Positions 37,401-45,589 of a stretch of DNA of 64,000 nucleotides are shown in pieces. The notes below the pieces were generated by a model. It saw only the letters and a list, made by a program, of their open reading frames with translations. It made no database searches and was not told where the DNA came from. This DNA is from Carposina sasakii. Taxonomy: Eukaryota; Arthropoda; Insecta; Lepidoptera; Carposinidae. Numbering within the stretch: the first letter of the stretch is position 1; each line of letters starts with the position of its first letter. A program made the position numbers and the translations under genes. The stretch is from NCBI GenBank assembly GCA_014607495.2, contig CP053156.1, positions 806,001 to 870,000 on the forward strand, read 5' to 3'.

Positions 37401-40400
37401 CTCCTTCTCAAAGTTGGACTTACCTAGTTTGACAGTCTGTCCCAGGTAAACATACTCGTCAACAATTTCAAGCATCGAGCTCCCAACCAGTACAGGAGTG
37501 GGCGGCACATGGACGTTCGACATGATCTTCGTCTTGTCCATGTTCATCTTCAGGCCCACCTGTTGGGAGACTCGATTGAGGCCATCGAGCATTGTGCTTA
37601 GATCCTTCAGCGATTCTGCCATGACCACGATGTCGTCTGCGAACCGAAGGTGAGTGATGTATTCGCCATTGATATTGATGCCCAGTCCTTTCCATTCGAG
37701 AAGCTTAAAGGCGTCTTCCACTGCATTGGTGAAGAGCTTCGGAGAAATAACATCTCCTTGTCTCACTCCCCTCTGCAAAGAAATCGGCTCAGTGCTCCGC
37801 TCCTGTACTCGTACCGACATGGTGGCATTGCTGTATAAACACTTCAGCACTTCGATATATCGATGGTCAATATGGCACCGCTGGAGAGACCGCAACACTG
37901 CCCATGTCTCGATCGAATCAAAGGCCTTCTCATAGTCCACGAACGCTAGGCATAGTGGCCGATTATACTCTTCCGTTTTTTGTATAATCTGCCGTAGCGT
38001 GTGGATATGATCTATGGTACTAAACCCTTTTCGGAAACCGGCTTGTTCGGGAGGCTGGAAGTCATCAAACCTGCGAGCAAGACGATTCGTGATTACCCTT
38101 GAAAACAACTTGTAGACATGGCTCAGAAGCGAGATGGGTCTATAGATCTTCAGCAAGGCTTTATCGCCTTTTTTAAAGAACAGCACCACCACACTTCTGT
38201 TCCATGTTTCCGGCGTTACCCCTTCGAGCAGGACGGAATTGAAGAGCCTTTGGAGGACCTTCAGTACCGGAGTTCCACCCGCTCTTAGAAGCTCTGTTGT
38301 AATTCCATCGTCGCCCGGCGCTTTGTTGTTTTTGAGTTGTTTAAGGGCAGTCCTAATCTCGTACAGGCTGATATCCGGGATGTCTTCAGTATAGTGTCGG
38401 GTGAGCTTGGCTCTTGGGTCTTTGCCTAATCTAACAGGTTTAGCGACCGAGGTATATAGCTGTCCATAGAACCTCTCAATCAATTGTATAATCTCAATCA
38501 GAGATTATACAGAACCAAAATTGATTTAGTGAAGAGAGAGATTGGTACAGAGAAAAATAATAATAGAGTAGCTGAAGGAATAGATGCTGGGAAACAGTTG
38601 CAAATAGGAGACAGAGTGCAAATTAGATTTTACAATGGAAATAAATGGAAATTGGGTACTATAAGTGACCGGAAAGGGAAATTACATTATGAGATAGATG
38701 TAGACGGAAACAAACATGAGAGACATGTAGACCAGATCAAGAAAACTTCATGCTTGGAAAATAACTACAACCACCAAGATTTTCTGATGGACAGAGAAAT
38801 ACCTAGAGAGAATACAATAGCCCAGGAAGTACCTGATAATCCGGAGGCAATGTCTACATCTGGAAATGTTATATGTGAGAATGAAACAAAATCTCCAAAC
38901 ACTATTACTCAGGATACACCCAAAACACCGACAGCAGTAGCTCAGGACAGTCCTGTAGCGCATACAGAAGCCCCGCGAATTCGGCGAAGCACCAAAGCAA
39001 GGAGAGCACCTATTAGATTAAATCTTTGAAGTTACAACGTCCGGGAGTGTTATGTTACAAAATACTAGGTCTATGTAAATCTAACTCTATGTAGTGTCTA
39101 TTAGTTTATTATTCTATGGTTTGAGTTAGTTGTCATTGGATGCGAACGATATGCGTCAAATATAGAGAATTTCTTAATGTGCAATTATGTGTTGTGGAAA
39201 ATAAATAAATACATGGTAAAATGAACATTGATATTTGAATACACAACAGTATGTCTTTTCGAATTTGTCATAGCGCACACAATAACGTCATATTGTACCT
39301 TACTTACGATTGAGAGATCTGGTTATATATAATTTTTAAATACCTGATCCTATGGATAGGTATCATTTACTTGCTACATTGACTATAACAAATTTGGCAT
39401 GTTTAACTTGAATGCTTTCTAATGAGTTCGTTGCCCATCCAGTGAAGTAAAATAATGCGAAAGCGGCTTATTCTCTATGTTGACGTATTTTCTCAAATTT
39501 TTTCTACCTACAGAGTGCCTACTTGATTTTTTAAATAGATTTTTCGTACACCTAGGTAAGTATAGGCAAGCTACATCAAATATAGCAATAGAGTAGGTAG
39601 CTATATGTGCATTTGAAAAAATCAGACAATACCTACTAATGTCTCTCCGTGCTTAGTTAGGCCTCTGTCTACGGATCTTCTAGGTATACCTTTGACTTGA
39701 TTATAATATTATTTATGAACTAATAAAGTTCGCACACTTTAATGCTTTAATGCCTATACTTAGGTACATAATTTGAGCTGCCGGTATCACAGATAGTACG
39801 GAAGTTATAATGCTTGAAATATTGCTTGAAAGTTTCCAATAGTGTAGAAACGTTTACAAACATTTCAATACAAAATAATATAAGTAAGGTAAAGTTACTA
39901 GTTATACTTACAAGTAAAATTTTATATGGTTAAGCTAATGGCTATAATATTGACGTGCTTGCAAACTCGTATAAAATAAAACCAATTGAACGTTCACTTT
40001 GTAATATGTATATTGTAACTGTTGCGTTTGTAACTAACTGTTTGTAGGTAATAGTGAATCAATTAGTGAGTGCACTATAATGAACCTTGTATTATTATAC
40101 TAGCAGGCTCCCACGACTTTGTCCGCGTAAACTTTATAACTCCCGTTATTTCCGTTCCTGTGGGAATGTCAGAAATTCCTTTCTTATATTATGATGCCTG
40201 TGTCATATAAAGACAACACCATCACGTGCGATCAGCGGTTTAGGCTGTATGCCGATCCGTCGATCTCTACATGGCAGTAGTAGAAGTATGATGCACTACG
40301 TAGTAGTAATAACTCAATGGCTTCATTCTGTAGTCCACGCGGGCGAAGTCACAGGCAGCAGCTAGTTGCTAAACTTACAAATACAGTATATTAAAATAGC

Positions 40401-43400
40401 ACGTTTGTTTTGAATAGTTACGGACAAGGACATGGTACAGTGCAAGGCCAACAGAGATGCATAGAGTGGCCCTGGTGGCGTGGCCGGTGTGTGTGGACGT
40501 GTGAAGTTTGAGCAAACTCGGCAAACTTTTTTGTATACAATGACACAGAAAATGTGGTCATTCATATATAATAACTAGCGCCATCCTTCATCGGAACTAT
40601 TCTATGAAACTGACAATTTGATGGCTTACATCAGGACTCAAACCTATTTGCCTCGGGGGCCCATCTCCCGTTTGTTTCTGATATATTCTATGCCGAGGCC
40701 CTAACCCTCACAGGTTCGTAGTCCGTAGCACGTGCTACGAATAACCCCAGGTACCCACGCATGGCTTCCTGCTGCTACAAGACTTTTCTTCTTATATTTC
40801 AAACAATGCAGTGCGGTTCATAAAAAGTAAAAATCTTACCACTTGAGATGTGAATGTGACGTATCATACATATTGCACTTGAAGTCAACTTTTTGACTGT
40901 TAATAACGACGCGAGATAATTTGTGACCCGTTTTTTTAGTTCATTAGGAAAAACAGACTACTTTAATTAAGAAATAAACTAACAAAGAATCTGGGTAATT
41001 AATTATTTTCGCAATTACCTTCTACGATAGTTAAGTAGGTATTACGCTTGACTTTTTCTTACTTAAAAAAAACGTCACACAAAAATAAAGAACTATAAAA
41101 AAGTTGTTTTTTTTCTATTCCTAATCTTTAAGATACACGACATCGTCAAAAAATATTAATTGTTCATGGTTTTTTGTATCTTTTTGCAATGTGGCAAAGT
41201 GCGTCATTACTTGGTTATTTAAAAAACCGGTCAAAGCGTGTCGAGCTATTCGCAAAGTGGAGGTCTGTTGTTGTTTGTTAAAAAACATTCGAAAGGATGA
41301 TTACAATAATCTCGTTATCGACATAACATATACAACTAAGCTGCGAAATAGATGAGTGGCGGCAAAAAATACCAGCGTTACCAGATGCACGATAATTATC
41401 GTAGATCCACGATAATTTCGAGTGTCATGCCATAAAAATTAAAATTAGGTATCGCACGATAATTCGTCCAAATTCTACGATAATTTTGTCAAATCTACGA
41501 TAATTTCGTAAACAACCAATTTTACTCCCAAGAATTTTGAAATTTACCTCTAAAATCCACTAACTTATACCTTGTCCGTAACTCGTGAGAGGGTGAGAGG
41601 GGGGGGGTTTGGATTCATACCTTGTCCATATATTCTGTCATGTGATAAAAACACGATAATTTTGTAAGAAATATATAAATATGAGATAATTTCGCAATGT
41701 ACGATCTGGCAACACTGAAAAATACTAACTGTTGCCCGCGTCATCGTCCGCGTGGGATACCTACTGGATGTAGCCTATATCGTTAGAGCATGTTGTTTTT
41801 TAAATTATTTCAGGAAATTTTATGTTGACGTGACGATAGTAAACAAGTGACGTACTCACATCAAGCCGGGCGCTAGGTTGTAGCCCAGGACCATCAGCTC
41901 TGCTCCCGCTCCACTCATCACTGTGAACAATACAGAACAAAATAGATCGTAGGGTCTCATTTTTGAAAATAAATAATTAGTTATCATAAATAAAAAGGTG
42001 TAATACTACAGCTGCTTCTCTTCCCGGGCATACTGTACAAGCCAGTAGAGGGACAAGAGGGTCTTGGTATTTTGTAGGCGATGGGTTGACCACCTGTCAC
42101 TACTAACCGAACTTGTACATACATCTCAACTATACCCTAAAAATTGGTCAGAAGTGGCACCATGTGGTTCTATCGGCCCTTAGTGCTCTGCCTACCTCGT
42201 AAGGGATAAATGCGTGATTATATGTATGTAAATAAAAAGGTTAAATTGCATACGAACTTCTTTTTTAGGAGTTATGTCGTAAGAGTCGACTAAGTAACTC
42301 GAGCATTCTCTCAAGCGACGAGCTAGAAACTTGTCACTGATCTTTCCCCGCTATGCTAAACGTAGCTGTGGGATCCTAGTATCCTGCAGATGTAGCTAAC
42401 CCATGTCGGGAATACACTCTAGTTTAGTGCTCGACGATTGCTTGACGATTCTTCGAAATCTCTATCATACCTACGAATTCGAGAATTTCGTTAAAGCCCT
42501 AATGAGTATACATATAGGAGTTTTCTTATCGTCATATCATGATATCCTTTTTTTATATTATTAAATAGTCAGTTACTTTCGAAAGTCGTCTTTTGCGTCA
42601 ATTTACGTTTTCCCGGATTTATTCCACCTTGTTTTCCACATTTAAATTAAAAGTCATTATGTCTTAAATATTACCTAAATAAGTGCCTACATTAAATATT
42701 AAATAGTCTTTGTTAGTACCTAACGATTTCTGCCTGTCTTACCTCAAATATGTATTTAATACATTACCTACCTATAATTAATTATAAATACTTTAATAAG
42801 TATTGGAAGCCATCAATAAAATTTACTTTTCATTTTTATTTAGATAGGTTACCTAACAAAGTATTTAAAACCAACTAGCGATCCACGCGTAAATAAGTAG
42901 GTACATACATAGTTGGTACGTCACTGTAACATGACTTTCTACTGAAGTTAAACAAGAATTAAAATATCTACTAATAGGTGTCTGGGCTAGGTTTCTAAAC
43001 AAGATTACGTTCAAGTCTCATGTCAGTTAGTAGAAGCCTAAGTAATAATAATAATAAATATTCACAACACATTACGAGTAACCTAGTCCCACATTAAGAT
43101 CCCTAAGGTCTTGTGTCGTGGGTACTAAGCAACGGTATATAAATACATACATAGATAAGTATAGAAACATCCATGACTCGGAAACAAATATCGATATTCA
43201 TCATATCAATGTTTGCACCTACCGGGATTCGCACCCAGGACCTATGGCGTCGCAGGCAGGGTCACTACCTGCTTTACCAACATTTCTCCTCCACAGCTCT
43301 ATGTTATATCTATTTGAGCTAGACAGAACGTAAAATTATTAGCTTACCTACTGCAGTGACGAGCCCCCATAGCCTAGCCAAGGGTTGTAGGAAATCCCAC

Positions 43401-43540
43401 AAGCGTGATGCTACAGAGTGTCCCTGAGGGCCAGGCCTCCGCACAGGGCTCTGCAGTATAGTCGAAGATATCTGGAGGATGGATCCTCTCCGCTCCGGTT
43501 TTTCCGTTTCTGTCATATCCAGTCCATTACCACACACCAC
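28463..43540 (-). CDS. Four-helix membrane protein, TMEM72-like
   Basis: Five minus-strand exons join with matching phases (1, 2, 1, 2): 43540-43348, 41920-41860, 32189-31981, 30263-30101 and 28550-28463. They total 714 nt, 237 residues plus TGA. A polar N-terminus (TETEKPERR, a second possible start at residue 9) precedes helix 1 (LARLWGLVTAVVMSGAG) and helix 2 (VGAATVFLLETMWVIALFV). A cysteine/arginine loop (CRRGEY...FFRWSCGRAR) follows, then helices 3 and 4 (FYACVATALLFSN and GGMLLVLAALRAAV), and a proline/arginine-rich cytoplasmic tail ending LLEL. The arrangement and the LLG/LWG-TTA/VTA pattern of helix 1 resemble vertebrate TMEM72, a poorly understood membrane protein; I base this on pattern only. 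No function is claimed. The second intron (about 9.7 kb) houses the LTR retrotransposon. Confidence 0.7.
28551..30100. other. Intron 4 of the TMEM72-like gene
   Basis: Mostly featureless AT-rich sequence. A CAGGATG-ended element fragment lies at 29740-29845. It is followed by an unexplained GC-richer block at 29855-29990 (AACGCTGGGCAGGCGGG to CACCACGCGGC), which looks transposon-derived but has no frame I recognise. Confidence 0.35.
29740..29845 (+). mobile_element. CAGGGTG-type element fragment
   Basis: CAGGATGTTTTTTCGTTGCC and then AACGAAGGGTACGTACTC match the start of the 6668 and 21126 copies. The 3' portion is missing. A reverse-oriented fragment of the same part lies at 32715-32798, so the two flank exon 3 and the intron of the TMEM72-like gene as inverted copies. 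Confidence 0.55.
30280..30345 (+). mobile_element. Orphan RTE LINE 3' end
   Basis: GTTCAGCAGTGGACTTCCCA followed by GGGCTAATAGTAATTAATGA corresponds to the RTE LINE terminus. It begins only about 17 bp from the acceptor of exon 4 of the TMEM72-like gene. Confidence 0.45.
30346..31980. other. Intron 3 of the TMEM72-like gene
   Basis: AT-rich. A TTTA microsatellite lies at about 31431-31459. No exon or mobile element could be supported. Confidence 0.35.
32715..32798 (-). mobile_element. CAGGGTG-type element fragment, minus sense
   Basis: Read on the minus strand from 32798 it begins CAGGATTTTTTTACGTTGCC and contains AACGAAGGGTACGTACTC. It is the inverted counterpart of the fragment at 29740 and lies 67 bp before the LTR element. 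Confidence 0.55.
32865..33065 (+). repeat. 5' LTR, 201 bp
   Basis: Starts TGTTATGTTACAAAATACTA and ends TACACAACA. It is followed directly by GATTGGCGACGAGGATT, the primer-binding region; I cannot assign the tRNA. An AATAAATAAAT poly(A)-like stretch lies near the right end. Confidence 0.93.
33303..34418 (+). CDS. Retrotransposon Gag with protease start
   Basis: 371 residues. The capsid-like region (residues about 45-200) is followed by two CCHC zinc knuckles, CYRCGKDNHRANEC (249-262) and CKKCRQKGHVQAVC (270-283). The aspartic-protease signature LDTGAA has its Asp at 336. The frame closes at 34418, within the protease. The remainder of the protease continues in the -1 frame, open from 34370 on, so the shift must lie in 34370-34418. 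A run of six A at 34368-34373 is the obvious place, but it does not make a perfect slippery heptamer. Programmed shift or mutation cannot be told apart here. Confidence 0.88.
   Translation: MAKMNTQELIAKMAEAIQGIQLQQASLQEFLMTQNTDAKQNIGGINLLPYDEINESFDTYISRLKNYIDLKGVTNSNTKAQIFLNCVGPKYYQVLRNITAPVTPEQKSYEELVRILKEHIAPEPVEVAQQHKFCLRVQQEHESIANYVAGLKEIGGKCNFVCYDCKHSTFDTHIRVQFIRGLRCAETKERLLQENSKTMFDDIVKIALAIETSKYDTREMCQENNINKISTFKYNNNKYKQNTSTEIQCYRCGKDNHRANECRISHKLYCKKCRQKGHVQAVCFKSNNQNQLSVLQEREEEMYEIYSVPNQSTEMLSDKFNLKIQIEGKIHTWELDTGAAVTTCSMTYFKNNFQNKKSMKLMSNYVHTQEK
34442..36082 (+). CDS. Retrotransposon Pol: protease end, reverse transcriptase, RNase H
   Basis: 546 codons in the frame -1 to gag. The start coordinate is just the first ATG; the frame is open from 34370. 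Residues 1-35 finish the protease (GREWIRKL). Reverse transcriptase follows, with LCADYRSTLN, FCTLDINQAYLH and the catalytic FFDD (Asp at 244-245) in place of the commoner YxDD. RNase H begins near 390 (TDASPTGLGAVLSH) and includes DKEAVALIWGLKKF. The frame closes with TAG at 36080-36082, although the following sequence to the integrase stays open in the same frame, so this stop is probably a mutation. Confidence 0.88.
   Translation: MTIQYKNEEIQGRLFVINKNVEPVIGREWIRKLRIQFDINKIEREDCTTEIQFKNKLNKLLIEYKEIFSEEIGEIKDYQAAFKLKENVTPVFMRPRSLPFALKEKVEAEIDRLEQEGIIEKVMYCEWGTPIVPVIKSNGNIRLCADYRSTLNKNLVDDNYPIPRVEEVFSKLCGGRYFCTLDINQAYLHMKTNPATAEMQAISTCKGTYKVHRLMFGVKVAPNLWQRYMDQTLKGLTGTTCFFDDIAVQGKTYRELLHRLELLFEILRKNGLHLNKKKCQFAQNSITYLGHTIDEKGLHPTKEKIEDIKNSPHPTDVTSLRTFLGIINYYQQFLPNLASKLSLLYKLLQKGIKFVWTEECENIFNKLKQEISSDRCLTPFNIDLPVILATDASPTGLGAVLSHTATDGKERPIAFASRSLSKAEKGYSQLDKEAVALIWGLKKFFQYCYGRKITIVIDNQPLARILNPDKPLPTTTAMRLVHYASFLAGFNYDIKLKRTTEHANADYLSRTKPTITNDNLTDDDIFYLNQISITPITSKQIREATA
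36263..36854 (+). pseudogene. Integrase, N-terminal and catalytic part, cut by a LINE
   Basis: Upstream of 36263 the same frame carries the His pair of the zinc-binding domain (LHTAHTG, about 36233), and CKSCC follows at about 36340. The catalytic core shows HIDYAGPF, VSDNGRQF and ATNGQAERYVQTF, the D, D and E motif regions. Coding stops making sense after MFKR at 36854, where the RTE LINE begins. Any reading frame beyond that is LINE antisense. Confidence 0.85.
36855..38499 (-). mobile_element. RTE-clade LINE, 5' truncated, nested in integrase
   Basis: Flanked by a 9-bp duplication, AGAGATTAT (36846-36854 and 38500-38508). The 3' end, with an ATG-repeat tail, is at 36855 and the truncated 5' end at 38499. 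The host frame resumes correctly after the second copy of the duplication: 1654 extra bases give the observed frame change. The 5' junction carries a short extra piece that is an inverted copy of the target. Confidence 0.92.
36870..38483 (-). CDS. RTE LINE reverse transcriptase, 5'-truncated ORF
   Basis: 537 open codons without a break. Visible RT motifs are KAPGDDGITTELL, YRPISLLSHVYKLF, AGFRKGFSTIDHI, FVDYEKAFDSIE, GVRQGDVISPKLF and the catalytic RFADDIV. The C-terminal part has ERAMLGISLRDRIRNEEIRR and WAGHIARR, and ends TSQGCK. The endonuclease domain is absent because the insertion is truncated upstream of IERFYGQLYTS. Being intact where present, it is younger than the copy at 13085 and can serve as a reference for the others. 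Confidence 0.9.
   Translation of the reverse strand: MIERFYGQLYTSVAKPVRLGKDPRAKLTRHYTEDIPDISLYEIRTALKQLKNNKAPGDDGITTELLRAGGTPVLKVLQRLFNSVLLEGVTPETWNRSVVVLFFKKGDKALLKIYRPISLLSHVYKLFSRVITNRLARRFDDFQPPEQAGFRKGFSTIDHIHTLRQIIQKTEEYNRPLCLAFVDYEKAFDSIETWAVLRSLQRCHIDHRYIEVLKCLYSNATMSVRVQERSTEPISLQRGVRQGDVISPKLFTNAVEDAFKLLEWKGLGININGEYITHLRFADDIVVMAESLKDLSTMLDGLNRVSQQVGLKMNMDKTKIMSNVHVPPTPVLVGSSMLEIVDEYVYLGQTVKLGKSNFEKEVTRRIQLGWAAFGKLRSLFVSKIPQSLKTKVFNQCVLPVMTYGAETWSLTMCLIKKLRIAQRAMERAMLGISLRDRIRNEEIRRRTKITDIAERSSKLKWQWAGHIARRTDGRWSRKVLEWIPRIGKRSVGRPPARWTDDLAKVAGVGWMQAASDRSEWRLLGEAYVQQWTSQGCK
38509..39029 (+). pseudogene. Integrase C-terminal part, 3' of the LINE
   Basis: From RTKIDLVKREIG the retrotransposon frame resumes. 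GDRVQIRFYNGNKWKLGTIS to HERHVDQIKK is the small beta-barrel integrase C-terminal domain. The rest is a hydrophilic Pro/Thr/Glu-rich tail ending RAPIRLNL. This frame is open back to 38484 only because of LINE junction sequence. No envelope follows; the stop is 19 bp before the 3' LTR, with a short CCGGGAG purine stretch. Confidence 0.85.
39048..39248 (+). repeat. 3' LTR, 201 bp
   Basis: Same length as the 5' LTR with three differences that I can count (C/G near position 22, A/C near 117, A/G near 148). It ends ACACAACA and is followed by the GTATG target duplication. Confidence 0.93.
39254..41859. other. Intron 2 of the TMEM72-like gene, right part
   Basis: AT-rich. Pieces of the CCCACGACTTTGTCCGCG dispersed repeat lie at about 40112-40135 and 40335-40375. 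The ACGATAATT-rich tract at 41385-41705 is listed separately. No exon supported. Confidence 0.35.
41385..41705. repeat. Tract with recurrent CTACGATAATTT-like words
   Basis: CACGATAATTATCG, CCACGATAATTTCG, CACGATAATTCG, CTACGATAATTTTG, CTACGATAATTTCG, CACGATAATTTTG and GAGATAATTTCG appear at irregular 25-60-bp spacing, interrupted once by a GAGGGGGGGGGG tract near 41600. It looks like a decayed tandem array or an element with internal repeats. The copy count is by eye. Confidence 0.5.
41998..42230 (-). mobile_element. Dispersed repeat, partner of 57845-58075
   Basis: Sequence from ACTACAGCTGCTTCTCTTCC to GGATAAATGCGTGATTATAT is the reverse complement of most of 57845-58075, with scattered mismatches. 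No ORF, and the ends carry CATACATA-type simple sequence. The class is unassigned; a SINE-like or MITE-like origin is possible. Confidence 0.6.
43040..43305 (-). mobile_element. tRNA-derived SINE
   Basis: Same family as 2190-2806. The head at 43300-43206 (minus sense) contains TGGGTGCGAATCCCGG, a B-box-like word. The body runs left to an AATAATAATAATAAATA tail at 43047-43062. This uninterrupted body proves the nested insertion in the other copy. It ends about 50 bp from exon 1 of the TMEM72-like gene, in its first intron. Confidence 0.7.
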
Positions 43541-44457
43541 AAGAAAACACGCTACCTCAAGGTTCTCATACTTATGTATTTTAAACCTTCAAATATTTAT
43601 GTAGGTACAGCTACCTATAGTCTCTATCGAAACGAATACACTATAATATTTATTTACTTAAATATTCGCTGTTCACGTTGTTTGAACTTTGAGATTTTCC
43701 ATTTACGTCACTTTCTCGCCTCGACGTGTTTCGTATTGTTTTTACAATATTACACTGAATATTTATTAAATTTATATCGAACGTTTATTTTACTTCGTAA
43801 TTGTCTGGCGCTATGCCCGGTCACCAAAATATCACAACACATTCAAAATAACTGCGCCCTATTTACAATAAAAATTTTGTTTATTTAATTACTTTTACTG
43901 TTTCCGGATGTTTTAATTAGGTAGGTACAGGTTTACACGTCGCGTTTATAAAGTGGTACCAACTTAGGATATTTTCCGACATCACGCTCAATACGTGTTG
44001 GCTATGTCGCCGCCTGTACAAAACTGAGTTGTTCAAGTCTGTCTATCCGTGATTTTTCACAGCAGATTGTTGTTTGTTTGTGTATGTACATAGAGCTACG
44101 TATTACAGAACCTGAATTCATAAATAATATAGTGTTATATTTTTTAATATAGTGTTATCTTTCAGTAGGTAGGCAGTCAACTAACCAGCCGAATTAATTA
44201 CTTAACATCCATGCACTGGATGACACTCTACATCTGCATCTCCTTCCGTGCATGTTTCAAGCGATAAGCTGTGTAGGTAGGTATAGCAACTTTATCACTG
44301 ATTATTTAGATCTGTTTCTGCTATGCTAAACGTGACTGTGGGATTTCCTTTACGATACTGCAGTTCCGCCGCAAGTAGGTACCACATTTCGGCACAGCAG
44401 TGCGTACGTACGTATCTATCTTCATAGGTACCTATGGATTTATATATGACCACGACC
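43541..44457. other. Upstream side of the TMEM72-like gene
   Basis: AT-rich with no identified element. It should contain the promoter of the minus-strand gene. The plus-strand open frame ending at 43888 overlaps exon 1 in antisense and is spurious. Confidence 0.3.
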
Positions 44458-44573
44458 AATCCCATTGGAGGCTATTGGGGGTGGCCTAATGTTCAGCAGT
44501 GGACTTTCCATGGCCGTAAATGAGGAGATTCCGTAGTTTTCGGGAACGTTGACAACCAAAAATCACCCTGTAT
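44458..44573 (+). mobile_element. RTE LINE 3' end fused to CAGGGTG-type element end
   Basis: TTCAGCAGTGGACTTTCCAT and GGCCGTAAATGA (RTE terminus) run straight into AGGAGATTCCGTAGTTTTCG and AAAAATCACCCTGTA, the right end of the CAGGGTG-type element. Either the short element inserted into the LINE tail and lost its left part, or a deletion joined the two. Confidence 0.55.
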
Positions 44574-44607
44574 TCCTACACCTACTTAAAATTGAAGAGC
44601 GATATCC

Positions 44608-44725
44608 TCATTTACAGCCCTGGGTAGTCCACTGTTGGACATAGGCCTCCCCCAACAACCTCCACTCCGACCGGTCGGAAGCAGCCTGCATCTAACCGAC
44701 TGCCGGCCGCTGCCCCGGCCGCTAC
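44608..44725 (-). mobile_element. RTE LINE 3' fragment
   Basis: In minus sense it reads as the last coding codons and 3' end of the RTE LINE (RLLPTGRSGGCWGRPM in a shifted frame, then the CAGTGGAC terminus). About 110 bp survive. Confidence 0.65.
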
Positions 44726-45589
44726 CATTCCGGTGTAGGTAGTTCGGCCCTAAAAGCAACACTTCTATAGCGACCGCCCACGATTTTTGTCCACTTGAAA
44801 GGGCATTACACCCGTGCATAAATTATACTTATTTTGTTTACTTGTGATGTGATTCTAGTGCTAATGATTATTTTTACGTGGTTTATTTCGTTTATTCCCA
44901 GTCATTCTCACCCTGTCGTCCCCACTGGGTACGAGGGGGAAAAAAAGTTTTGTTCGTCGCCAGTGGTGACGATTGGAACCACAGAACACATTTACTCCTA
45001 GCGGAACTTTAATTTTACACTCTTTTTTTGAGGATATTCGCGACGTTTTCATTCATCATTATTATCATCCATCATGAACTCGGGAATCATCTACATCTAC
45101 TAAAGACTGAATGTATGGGCATAGTTCCCCTTGCCTTTCCTTCGGGAAAAACTAAACAAACAAAAAATTTGAACCGTAGAAAAAGTATCCATAGTCAAAG
45201 ATTTAAACCATAGCCTTTGCATAGCCTCCTAAGACCCCGAGTGCAAAATATTGTACAAAATAAAATAGTTATAACAGACCAAGTTTTGTAAAATAATTTA
45301 TAGTAGTGACCGCCCAGTGTACAAAATTTTATACTTATTCTATTAGCTTCTGTAGTTTTTTTAAAACTTACCGCGACTAGTTTCACATCTCAAAATTACT
45401 TGATTAGTCTACCTATACTTAGAATAAAGATTCGCTCCACTTTGCTCCCGAGTAATCCCGAGCGAAGACTTATCATTAGTCTAAGAGTGTGCTGCCAACA
45501 AAAATGTTCCTTAGACACTTGGTATTATGGTAAACATACTCTCTAAATCCTAAAAGGCTTAGATAATTAAAGTAAATAATCTAAGCTAA

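Larger units (their letters stand above)
32865..39248 (+). mobile_element. Ty3/gypsy-type LTR retrotransposon
   Basis: Two 201-bp LTRs (TGTTATG...ACACAACA) bound a gag-pol interior, and GTATG is duplicated on both sides (32860-32864 and 39249-39253). Without the nested LINE the element is about 4.7 kb. The domain order gag, protease, reverse transcriptase, RNase H, integrase places it in the gypsy group. No envelope-like frame exists. The LTRs differ at three positions that I can count (about 1.5%), so the insertion is fairly recent. It cannot move by itself now: integrase is split by a LINE, a TAG lies between RNase H and integrase, and gag and pol are in different frames. Confidence 0.93.
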
